A DNA stretch of 64,000 nt from Alphaproteobacteria bacterium (GTDB lineage: Bacteria; Planctomycetota; Phycisphaerae; UBA1845), in the NCBI GenBank assembly GCA_028285105.1, contig JANQQE010000021.1, forward strand, positions 558,001 through 622,000, written 5' to 3'. The notes under the pieces were generated by a model. The model was not told the origin of the DNA, did no database searches, and was given only the letters and a program-made list of their open reading frames with translations. The translations under genes and the position numbers were made by a program. Below, piece by piece: positions 14,338 through 22,800 of this stretch; position 1 is the first letter of the stretch, and each line of letters opens with the position of its first letter.

Positions 14338-16568
14338 GCGGCTGCTCCTTTTGGCGGAGCGCCGTTGACGTTGACGTTCAGCGGTTTACCGTCCATGTGC
14401 TTGGGCACGTTGATGCCGAACAGCTTCATCACCGTCGGGCCGAGGTCGAGCAGGCGCGGGTTGTCGTCGTCGATCGGTTTGTTGCAAAACAGCACGCCGG
14501 GAACGATTTTCGGGTCGATGCAGTGGTCGCCGCTCCAGGCTTTGGTGTTGTCGCAGAAGATGTCGTCGGTGACGTCGCCGACGGCGGCTTCCCATGACAC
14601 GCGGTAGCCTTCGTTGTACCCGACGATGATGTCGGGTGCGTGTTCGGCGTAGGGGCCTTTGTATGAATGGCGGGCGCTGTAGGCGCGGTTGATCGCGGTT
14701 TCGTTTCGCCGCGGGTCGATGAGACCGCTTAGCTTTTCGCAAAGTTCGAGGCGCAGGGCGTCGGCATCTTTGCCTTCTTCGACGATGCCCTGACTTTCGC
14801 GACCGGCGACGTTCAAGTAGATGCCGGCGAGTCCCAATGTATACGCCTTCGTTTTGGACCAATCGACCGTTGCAAGGTAGCGCTCGCCGTCAGCTGGCTT
14901 CTTTAGCACCATATAGCCGTTATCGATCAGCCACCGATTCAGGTCGATGCCGTAGCGGAAGGTTTTGAAACCGTGGTCGCTGATGACCATCAGCAGTGTG
15001 TCGTCCTGTTCGCATCTGGTCATCGTCTTGCCGACGAGTTTGTCCATCCGTTCATAAAGATCGGGGATGGCGTTCTTCAAACGCACTTCGCCGAACCCGT
15101 CGTGGCCGGGGTGATCCTTATCGATATAGCGCCAGAACATGTGCTGAATGCGATCGGTGCCGTCAAACACGCAGCAGACCAGTCCGCGTTTGAGCTTGCT
15201 GAGGGCGTCGTCAAGCATGACTTCGCGCTCGCTATCGGCTTCCGTGCATTGATGGAGGAATGACGGGTCTTCGAGGATTTGTTCGTTCAGTGCCCAGGTG
15301 TCCTCAGCCAATCCCAGCGTGGCAAACGAACCTTGCGACTTGGCTAAGTATGTTGAATACACGGTTGGGTGAGAGATCGGCATTGCCGGTTTTTCGGGGT
15401 CGATTTGCAGTGGGGTGACGTAAAGCTCGAATTCGGGTTCGGTGCTTTTGAGTAGGAACTGACAGATGCCGTGAACCTTGATGCCCGGAGCGGCTTTGAA
15501 GTGGAAACGAATCCATGGCGTGTATTCGTCCTTCGTCAGTTCGATTTTTTCGCCGCAAAGGGAAAGCGTAGCCGCACCTTTGCCGGTGATGGTTACTTCA
15601 AACGGAGCCTGCATGACTTTACCATCGGCGCGGAGGCTGTTCTCCGGTCCGATGAGATGCGACTTGACGCGAGTGCCATTTCGTGTCACATGGATTTGCT
15701 CGCCGCCGGTGTAGGGCAGTTCATCTGTCTTGCGCGTGGAGTAAAAACTGAACGTCCCCTGGCTTCCCCGCAGGTCGGGTACGCACATCGCCGACAGCAG
15801 GACACCGCGAAATTTTTCCGGCGGGAAGGTGATCGGTACGCGAATGATGTCGGAGAAGATGTTGTGCTCGCCGAGGTAGTTCCAGAAGGGTTTGCCCTTG
15901 CGCAGCAAACGGACGGCAGGCTTGCCGATGGGGATCAGGTACTTACCGAGCTTTAACGTTTTCGACGAGCCGCCAATGTGCACGCTTGAAAGCGTTGGCA
16001 GATAATTGCGCCGATCAACGGTTAGAAAGTCGAAGATGTTGTGCTTGCCCGGATTGCACCCGGTCAGAAACGACGACCACGCCACGGGGCTCAGCGGGGG
16101 CAGGGTGGTACCGAGCTTTTTGTAGCAGCCTTGCTCGCGAAGTTTCTTGAGGTTGGGCATCTTCCCTTCGGCGATGTACTTTTCGACGAGGGTCGGTTCC
16201 ATCCCGTCAAGTCCGACGATGACCGCGCGTTTGATCTTTGCGTTGCGATAGGTCTTGCGACCGCGTATGGATCTGAAAAGCCAGCGGATGGGCCAGGTGA
16301 ATAAGGTGAGGATCGCCGACAGGATCGCGACGAAAAAGACCATGAACGAGCCAAGGACGGCGAACCCCGCTCCCGGGCCGATATACCCGTATGCCGGCAG
16401 GTTGGCTGTCAGGATAACGACCGCGACAAGAATGGCGATTCGCCCGCGATGGTTCAATGGGCGGCGGATCGTGAGCATGGGTCGCTCTTCGTTTGTAAAA
16501 GGCGCTTCGAGTGCGGTCATTTCTTCGTTACGATCAGTTGGGTTTGCGAGTTCGCTTTGTATCGGCAT
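14334..16568 (-). CDS. Alkaline phosphatase superfamily phosphodiesterase, membrane-anchored
   Basis: 744 aa from ATG at 16568; ATGs at 16520 and 16481 are also possible and the frame is open to 16622. Two N-terminal membrane segments (AILVAVVILTANLPAYGYIG and GSFMVFFVAILSAILTLFTW) precede the catalytic domain. That domain shows VIVGLDGMEPTLVEKYIAEG, LPPLSPVAWSSFLTGCNPGK, DGTDRIQHMFW, ISDHGFKTFRYG and SGDHCIDPK, the same motif series as the downstream paralogue. It is the first gene of a four-gene minus-strand operon and overlaps the next gene by ATGA. Such proteins hydrolyse phosphodiester or phosphomonoester bonds, with substrates ranging from nucleotides to phospholipid head groups; here the substrate is not known. 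Confidence 0.82.
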   Translation of the reverse strand: MPIQSELANPTDRNEEMTALEAPFTNEERPMLTIRRPLNHRGRIAILVAVVILTANLPAYGYIGPGAGFAVLGSFMVFFVAILSAILTLFTWPIRWLFRSIRGRKTYRNAKIKRAVIVGLDGMEPTLVEKYIAEGKMPNLKKLREQGCYKKLGTTLPPLSPVAWSSFLTGCNPGKHNIFDFLTVDRRNYLPTLSSVHIGGSSKTLKLGKYLIPIGKPAVRLLRKGKPFWNYLGEHNIFSDIIRVPITFPPEKFRGVLLSAMCVPDLRGSQGTFSFYSTRKTDELPYTGGEQIHVTRNGTRVKSHLIGPENSLRADGKVMQAPFEVTITGKGAATLSLCGEKIELTKDEYTPWIRFHFKAAPGIKVHGICQFLLKSTEPEFELYVTPLQIDPEKPAMPISHPTVYSTYLAKSQGSFATLGLAEDTWALNEQILEDPSFLHQCTEADSEREVMLDDALSKLKRGLVCCVFDGTDRIQHMFWRYIDKDHPGHDGFGEVRLKNAIPDLYERMDKLVGKTMTRCEQDDTLLMVISDHGFKTFRYGIDLNRWLIDNGYMVLKKPADGERYLATVDWSKTKAYTLGLAGIYLNVAGRESQGIVEEGKDADALRLELCEKLSGLIDPRRNETAINRAYSARHSYKGPYAEHAPDIIVGYNEGYRVSWEAAVGDVTDDIFCDNTKAWSGDHCIDPKIVPGVLFCNKPIDDDNPRLLDLGPTVMKLFGINVPKHMDGKPLNVNVNGAPPKGAAA

Positions 16569-16660
16569 TATCGTCCAGATCGACGCAATGGGCCAGAATC
16601 GCAAAATGTTTCTGCCGCACAAGTTACATGATTTTGACTGAATCGAAAGGGCGATGACGT

Positions 16661-17179
16661 TTGTCCGAACCGTTGGCCAATTCCAGTGGTGTGCTCCGCC
16701 CGTTCGATCGGCTTTTCGCGCCGACGGTTGCCGCGTGGATTCAAACGCCCGAGCAGCTTCGTTGGCTCGCGCCGCGTACGGAGTTTCCGCTGACGCCGTC
16801 GAAGGTTGTCGAATGGACGCGAAGGTCCGGTCAGCCGTATCTGTTTTACGAATCCGATGAGGTGGCTCCCTGCGGTTACGGCGAGCTGAATCCCATGAAG
16901 GGCGATCCTTCGCATCAATGGATCGGGCACGTTGTCATCGACGTCGGGCGTCGTCGTCAGGGGCTGGGTCGAAAGTTGACCAACCTGCTGACGCGCAAGG
17001 CGTTTGGCGAACTTGGTGCCCGCAAGGTTTCGCTCGTTGTGTTTCCCGACAACAAACCGGCCCTCGAATGCTATCTGCGATGCGGGTTCAAAGTCGTCGC
17101 CGAAGAATTTCAACGCTTTGATAGTCGCACCCCACCGCAGCGCATGATTCGTCTGGGCATCGTCGCCGCGAAGCGCTAA
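16661..17179 (+). CDS. GNAT-family N-acetyltransferase
   Basis: 172 aa from a TTG start with GAAAGG about 12 bases upstream. The acetyl-CoA-binding motif A is visible as VVIDVGRRRQGLGRKLTNLL, followed by motif B-like NKPALECYLRCGFKVVAEE. Length and layout are those of RimI-like single-domain GNAT enzymes. The acceptor (amine, amino acid or protein N-terminus) is not identifiable. It is divergent from the phosphodiesterase operon and stands alone. Confidence 0.85.
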   Translation: MSEPLANSSGVLRPFDRLFAPTVAAWIQTPEQLRWLAPRTEFPLTPSKVVEWTRRSGQPYLFYESDEVAPCGYGELNPMKGDPSHQWIGHVVIDVGRRRQGLGRKLTNLLTRKAFGELGARKVSLVVFPDNKPALECYLRCGFKVVAEEFQRFDSRTPPQRMIRLGIVAAKR

Positions 17180-17288
17180 CGGCTTCACCGCGCGTAGCCT
17201 CCGATGCGCACGTTTTGCGAGTCGCACGGCGAATCCTGCGCGGTTTGCAAAACTGCAACTTAAGCTCCCTAGTGTCAGTCCGAACGGA

Positions 17289-17495
17289 CTATTGATCGTC
17301 TGTAATCTGATCCGGTTCAATCACAGCAAACACACCGTCGATCAATCCGGTGACAATCGACGTGAGGCCCGACTGCACTTGGCCGGATGCGATGGCTCGA
17401 AATTCCTCGGCTTCGCTGCATCCTGAAGCTGTCGACAGAGCGAATCCGCAGCCAATAGCCATGAACCAGCGACGATGATTTGGGTCTTTATCCAT
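17289..17495 (-). CDS. Small lipoprotein of unknown function
   Basis: 68 aa from ATG at 17495, chosen because GGGAGG lies 8 bases upstream. The signal MDKDPNHRRWFMAIGCGFAL ends with the lipobox STASGC (mature Cys). The mature part EEFRAIASGQVQSGLTSIVTG is short and mildly amphipathic, then LIDGVFAVIEPD. I do not recognise a family. Probably exported and membrane-anchored. Confidence 0.65.
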   Translation of the reverse strand: MDKDPNHRRWFMAIGCGFALSTASGCSEAEEFRAIASGQVQSGLTSIVTGLIDGVFAVIEPDQITDDQ

Positions 17496-17633
17496 AGGGT
17501 CAACCTCCCATTTTGAAACCTTCAATGTTGCGTCTTTGTGCCTATCGGCGATGCAGAAGTTTGGCTCCTGCCTTCGTGGTTTGCGTTAGTGTTCGTTTGT
17601 GAGAGGTGGCGCAGGTTTTGCGTTCTACTGCTG

Positions 17634-18491
17634 TCAGTTTGTTTCTGGCACGTCGCTTGATGGCTGTGTCGACTGCGTCATGGGTATGGTTCGGCTGATG
17701 ACGATCATGCGGGCGGCGGCGGTCAGGAGGAGCAGCACCAGTGCGATACGCAGAACCTTGATGGGAAGGACATGCGTTAATCGGCTACCCAGCATGCTGC
17801 CAATGATGGCCGGCGGAACCAGCGTGCCGGCGATCTTCAGCGAATCGGACAGGTCGAGATCGAGGTGCCCGGTTACCAATGCGGAATTCTTCAGGATCGC
17901 GCCGATCAAACTCAAGAGCAGAATTGTTGCGGCAGAGTTGGCGATGGCTTGTCGAAGTGGAACTTTCAAGAATCGCATTTGAAAAGGTACGCAAATTACT
18001 CCGCCACCGACGCCAAGCAAGCCGGCGATGAAACCCATCGGTGCGCCGATCAGGAGCGCAGACCTCCAACTGCTCGGTTTGGATGAAGCTTCGGGATCGA
18101 TCGGATTCAATGGCGGCGACCAGACAGCCAGGATTTGACGACCAGCCACCCAAAGCAGGAACACGCCAAACAGCAGGATCAAAGTCGCCTGGCCTGACCC
18201 CTGAAACATCGAGAGTTCGCTGGTCCACACGCCCAGCAGGACACAGATGCCAGCCGCAGGGGCCATCGATCGGACGACGGGGAAGATGATGGCTTTGACG
18301 CGGGCATGCTGGATCAGTGCGGGCGCGACAACGAAGAAATTGACGATCATCGCCGCGGCTTGGTAGAGGTGCGGGCGCGGTCCGAGGGCTTCGGTGAGGG
18401 CTGGGATCATCACGACGCTGCCGCCGATTCCAAGAAGCCCGCCCAGCAGCCCAGCGGCCAGTCCGATGATGAGGACGATGAGGGTGTCCAT
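17634..18491 (-). CDS. TauE/SafE-family sulfite exporter-like permease
   Basis: 285 aa with about eight hydrophobic segments in two halves. Each half opens with the family glycine motif: GLAAGLLGGLLGIGGSVVMIP near the N-terminus and GFIAGLLGVGGGVICVPFQM in the middle. TauE/SafE proteins export small anions such as sulfite, sulfoacetate or other organosulfonates across the inner membrane. No sulfur-metabolism neighbour is present, so the substrate stays open. It is transcribed away from the tRNA gene. Confidence 0.88.
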   Translation of the reverse strand: MDTLIVLIIGLAAGLLGGLLGIGGSVVMIPALTEALGPRPHLYQAAAMIVNFFVVAPALIQHARVKAIIFPVVRSMAPAAGICVLLGVWTSELSMFQGSGQATLILLFGVFLLWVAGRQILAVWSPPLNPIDPEASSKPSSWRSALLIGAPMGFIAGLLGVGGGVICVPFQMRFLKVPLRQAIANSAATILLLSLIGAILKNSALVTGHLDLDLSDSLKIAGTLVPPAIIGSMLGSRLTHVLPIKVLRIALVLLLLTAAARMIVISRTIPMTQSTQPSSDVPETN

Positions 18492-18621
18492 AAGCCGCGA
18501 TGTTATCGCACATTGGCGGCGGCGTAACCATCGGGATCGGGCGGTGGAAAGAATGGGAAGTGAGCGACTTTGACACTCGCCAGAGGGATGCGATAATTGG
18601 GTCTGTCCCCAGCGGACAAAC

Positions 18622-18693
18622 GCCGAGATAGCTCAACGGTAGAGCACAGCTTTCGTAAAGCTGAGGTTGAGGGTTCAAATCCCTTTCTCGGCT
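18622..18693 (+). tRNA. tRNA-Thr (anticodon CGT)
   Basis: A full cloverleaf folds by hand. Acceptor GCCGAGA pairs with TCTCGGC, D-arm GCTC/GAGC, anticodon stem CAGCT/AGCTG around loop TTCGTAA (anticodon CGT), and T-arm GAGGG/CCCTT around TTCAAAT. The discriminator is T and CCA is not encoded. A structured, lower-GC region follows directly, so this tRNA may mark an integration site. Confidence 0.93.
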
Positions 18694-18730
18694 GTATAGT
18701 TACAACCCGTTTTTCGAAGTTCGTTCGTAC

Positions 18731-18873
18731 TGGAGAGAATTAGGAAGCTGTGTTTTCTCCATCAAACCGAGTGGTCGAATAGTCCGCAGCTATGCCAGGA
18801 CTTAGGGCTTCAACAAAGAGAAAAGAAGCCAGTCGGATATAGTCCCGAAAAAGGGGCATTCACCGACCGGCTC
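18731..18873 (+). ncRNA. Candidate structured RNA, possibly a group I intron-like core
   Basis: No supported gene of any size in 18694-18932, but it is dense in pairings: TGGAGA/TCTCCA (18731-18736/18756-18761), GGACT/AGTCC (18798-18802/18841-18845), GGCTTC/GAAGCC (18806-18811/18825-18830) and GCCAGTCGG/CCGACCGGC. The order GGACT, hairpin, GGATATAGTCC resembles the group I intron R-P8-S layout, with GATATAGTC being the classic S (P7 3') string. I could not find a convincing P3 or P4-P6, and the tRNA upstream is intact, so this may be a remnant, a different RNA or chance. On the opposite strand there is a 39-codon ORF (18859-18740) as an alternative reading. Confidence 0.3.
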
Positions 18874-18888
18874 TTTCCCGCCAACGTG

Positions 18889-18937
18889 CAATCGGATCCA
18901 TGGACCGATTCCCGCTTAAGACGTAGGGCGTCTTAAG
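18889..18937. repeat. Two adjacent palindromes at the 3' end of the small regulator-like gene
   Basis: AATCGG-A-TCCATGGACCGATT (18891-18911) is palindromic with one bulged base. CTTAAGACG-TAGGG-CGTCTTAAG (18915-18937) is a perfect 9-bp hairpin that overlaps the last codons and stop of the minus-strand gene. There is no T-run, so a standard intrinsic terminator is unlikely. Confidence 0.5.
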
Positions 18938-19325
18938 TAGGCAAGTCATCGTTGGACACGCTTAGTACTTTGTTGATGAACGGCTCTATCTTCACGTCGA
19001 TAGCCGCATCTAATCCCTCACAAGCTACCCACGAGCGTTTTGACAACACTTCCAATCGCTGCTTAAAACTGTCCGTCTCAAGGCCAGCGATAAAGGCCAA
19101 AAAATCGATACTCGGTGGTCGTGCCAAGTTTGGACGCCGGTAGTCTGCGACTGACAAGATTACCGCCAAGTCATCCATGGCCCTCTCGCCTTGAAACACT
19201 AGTGAAAGACACCTCAAAAGCCTCTTTGGAAATGGCGTAAACCCTTCGATCAACAACTCTTCTCCCCATTTTGCTACAGCTGCTTCGGGTAGCCGTGACG
19301 GGTCTACATAATTACGCCTCAACAT
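18933..19325 (-). CDS. Hypothetical protein with winged-helix-like pattern
   Basis: 130 aa, with GGAG 7 bases before ATG. The order FTPFPKRLLRCLSLVF, MDDLAVILSVADY, RPPSIDFLAFIAGL, FKQRLEVLSKRSWVACEG resembles the helix-helix-HTH-wing pattern of phage/plasmid-type helix-turn-helix proteins, in which a tract ending GLxxxxFxxxLxxLxxRxW leads into the wing. I do not recognise a family. It sits alone between a tRNA and an AT-rich region, and has a perfect palindrome just upstream of its start. Both facts fit a regulator left from an integrated element, but this is inference. Confidence 0.5.
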   Translation of the reverse strand: MLRRNYVDPSRLPEAAVAKWGEELLIEGFTPFPKRLLRCLSLVFQGERAMDDLAVILSVADYRRPNLARPPSIDFLAFIAGLETDSFKQRLEVLSKRSWVACEGLDAAIDVKIEPFINKVLSVSNDDLPT

Positions 19326-19342
19326 ACGGAAGCTCCAAAGTG

Positions 19343-19357
19343 AATCGATTATCGATT
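19343..19357 (-). promoter_or_regulatory. 15-bp perfect palindrome upstream of the small regulator-like gene
   Basis: AATCGAT-T-ATCGATT lies 18-32 bases upstream of the minus-strand start codon. A possible promoter on the same strand (TTGTGT, 17 bases, TAAACT) ends next to it. Position and symmetry suggest an autoregulatory operator. Confidence 0.4.
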
Positions 19358-19873
19358 GGTGCAGTTTAGACTATTGTTAATTCAAACACAAGTCTTTTTT
19401 TTGCTAGACTAATTAGCTGCTAAATAGATTATATAGCATATAACACTCTTCTGTCAAGAGGGACCTGCGCAAAAATCTACTGTATTTCCAAACGGGGCGG
19501 CCCGGGCACCAAGATGCAATGCAGCCTCACGGGGCGTACGTTGCGACGTCTGATTGTCAGTGATTCGCTGGTGTTCGACTTTTTTGTCCAAATGACTTCC
19601 GACCCTCCTGTTCGCCTTAAATCCCGTTGGCCGTGACATGAGCGCCAATCCTCACGACCCTGGCGAGCTGCTCGGGCCAGATGCCTCTTGAGTCTTGTTG
19701 ATAGGGGCGACTAAGATAGACGTTTGCGCGATGCAATCTCCGGGCAGGGGGCGTTCTTTCTTGGGCGTTCATTTGCGTGCGGTTTTCGTTCATCTCGCTG
19801 TGGTGGTCATTCAATTTCTTGATTGCATTCCTGTGAGGTCTGCCGCTTGGGCGGTTTGGAGGATGTCTTGGTT
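19358..19873. other. AT-rich then ordinary intergenic region between divergent genes
   Basis: Bases 19370-19450 are distinctly AT-rich (for example TATATAGCATATAA) and could hold promoters for the minus-strand small gene. The rest returns to normal composition and carries no supported gene. GGAGG near 19858-19862 serves the protease gene that starts at 19874. Confidence 0.45.
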
Positions 19874-22800
19874 ATGTTCAAACTCAAAACTGTAGGGTTC
19901 GTGCGCGCGTTGGTTGTTGTGGTTGGGGCGATTGGCGTGTTGGCTGGAACGCTTCCCGTGTTGGCTCAGGTGGCTGGCGATGACGCTTCTCGGATTCGTT
20001 GGCGTTCGGGCGAGGCTGTTACGACGCTTAAGGCGCCGCAGGATGCGCTGGCTGACCTTGTTGCGCTTTCGGCGAACCGCAGTCAAAAGAAGCATATCGT
20101 TCTGCAGTTCGACGCGCCGGTCGATGACGCGACGCGGGCCAAGCTGCAAGCCGGTGGCGTTTCGCTCTTGAACTTTGTTGGCGACAACGCGTTCTTTGCA
20201 GCGATTGCCGACGGCGGTGTGAACCAGAATGCTCTTCGCAACATCACGTCGCTGCGGGTGTCGATGCCCGTGCAGCGCGACTGGAAGCTGCATGCCTCGC
20301 TTATTCGCGACGAGATTCACGCTTGGGCGGTGGTCGAAGAAGGTAAGGTCGGCGGACAACGAACTGTTACGCCGAAGGATCGCCCGCGCACGCTCGGCGC
20401 GAATGACACGACTGTCGTGGGTGTCTATGTGCTGTTTCATCCCGATGTCAATTTAACGAACGAAGGTGCGGCCATCGTCACAAAGCATGGCGGTCGGGTT
20501 CGCTCGTTGATGCGATCGATCAACGGCTTCGTCGTCGAATTGCCGGCTGCCAATGTGAAACCGCTCGCAGTTGAGGATTCGGTACAGTACATCGAACCGC
20601 CCCTGCCGCAACTCAGCGAACTGAACAACAGCAACCGCATCATCACCGGTGCAGATGTCGTGCAGTCCGCACCTTACAACCTCGACGGTTCGGGCGTTAC
20701 GGTACTCGTTTACGACGGTGGCCGCATGCTGGATACGCATCCCGACTTCGGTGGACGAGCGACGGCACGCGATACGTCGGATCTTTCCGATCATGCAACG
20801 CACGTGGCTGGCACGGTCGGCGGAAGCGGTTCGGACAGCGGCGGACTCTATCGCGGGATGGCCCCCGGCGTGACCATTGAGTCGTACGGATTCGAGCAGC
20901 CGGGCGGTCTCAGCGAAGGGTTTCTTTACACCGACCCGGGCGATTTGGAAGCCGACTACACGGAGGCTATCAATACGTTTGGGGCGGACCTTTCAAACAA
21001 TTCGATCGGAACGAACACCGCACCGAACGGTTTCCCGTGCGAATGGACGGGCGACTATGGCGTGACCGGTGCATTGATCGATGCCATCGCTCGCGGAAGT
21101 CTTGGCGATCCGATGCGGATCGTCTGGGCCAACGGTAACGAACGACAAACGTCGCGCTGCGGCGATCTGTACAACACGACCGCTCCGCCGGCTGGCGCTA
21201 AGAACCATATCACGGTGGGTGCGCTGAATTCCAACGACGATTCGGTCACGAGCTTTACAAGTTGGGGACCGGTCGACGACGGCAGGATCAAGCCGGACAT
21301 TTCGGGTCCGGGTTGTCAGTCGAACGACGACAACGACGTGACCTCGACCAGCAGTTTCGGCGGGTATACGGGCAAGTGCGGTACGTCGATGTCATCGCCG
21401 ACGATTGCGGGACTTAGCGCTCTGCTGCTTCAAGACTACCGCGCCCACTATCCGGGCGAGCCGGACTTTCGCAACTCGACGCTGAAGGCCATGCTGGCCA
21501 ACACAGCGCAGGATATCGAGCAGGTCGGTCCCGATTACAAGACGGGTTATGGTTCGGTGCGCATCGAGCCGGCGATCAACCTGATGCGGGCGGAGAACTT
21601 TGTGGAAGAAGAGGTGTCACAAGGTGACACTTATTCGCTCGTGGTGGTGGTGAGTCCCGGCGATCCGGAGCTTCGCGTGACATTGGCGTGGGACGATGTA
21701 CCCGGTACGCCGAATGTCGATCCGGTTCTTGTCAATGATCTTGACCTTCAGGTATTCGATCCCAATGGCGTGCGACACTTTCCGTGGACGCTGAATCCTG
21801 CGAGCCCGGCGACACCGGCGGTTCAGAATCTGGAAGATCACGTCAACAACATCGAACAGGTCACGGCGACCAGTCCGATGGCGGGTGCGTGGCGCGTGGA
21901 TGTTGTCGGATTCAACGTCCCGCAAGGGCCCCAACCGTTCTCAGTGGCGGCGAATCCGGTGCTGGTCAATTGCAGCGATGCCGGTTTTGCGCGCTTCGAC
22001 AGCGGCAAGTATGCGTGCGAAAGCGAAGCCCGTGTCACCGTGATCGACTGCGGTTTGAACACCGACGATCTGGCGATTGAAACGGTTAGTGTGGATGTTG
22101 CCTCCAGTACAGAGGCGGCAGGCGAAACGTTGCTGTTGACTGAGACGGCGGCAGCCAGCGCCGCATTCGTGGCCACGATCGGACTCAGCACCACCGACGC
22201 TCTCGGTGTTCTACAGGTAACGGCAGGCGATTCGCTGACGGTGACGTACATCGATGCTGACGATGGCGACGGCGGCGTGAATGTCGTGGTGACGGACAAT
22301 GCGGTGGTCGATTGCACGCCGCCGGTCATCAGCAATGTGCAGGTCGGAACGCTGAATCCGCGCGATGCGATGCTTTCATTCGATACGGATGAGGATGCAT
22401 TCGGATCGGTTCAGTATGGATTGTCGTGCGGTGCGCTAACGGATTCTGCGAGCGGTGGGCTTGGCTCGTCGCACTCGTTCGGTATCACCGGATTGACGGA
22501 CGACACGACGTATTTCTTCTCGGTCGCCGCAACGGATGAAGCCGGTAACAGCGTTTCCGATGACAACAGCGGGTCGTGCTACAGCTTCTCGACGCCTGAA
22601 GTGCCCGACTTCTTCAGCGAGCAGTTCGCCACTTCGCTCGACATTCAGAATCAGAAGATCACATTTACGCCCAACGGTTCGGTGGACTTCTACGATGCAT
22701 GCATCGAGGCGATTGTGGCGCTGCCGACCGATCCAGCCGGCGGGACGACGGTTTCGCTTTCCGACGACGGCAACGCATCGTTTACGCCGACGCAACCCGT

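Noticed and set aside
18740..18859. 39-codon ORF on the minus strand after tRNA-Thr
   Set aside because: Opposite to a highly paired stretch; no family is recognised, so it is kept only as an alternative reading of the structured region.
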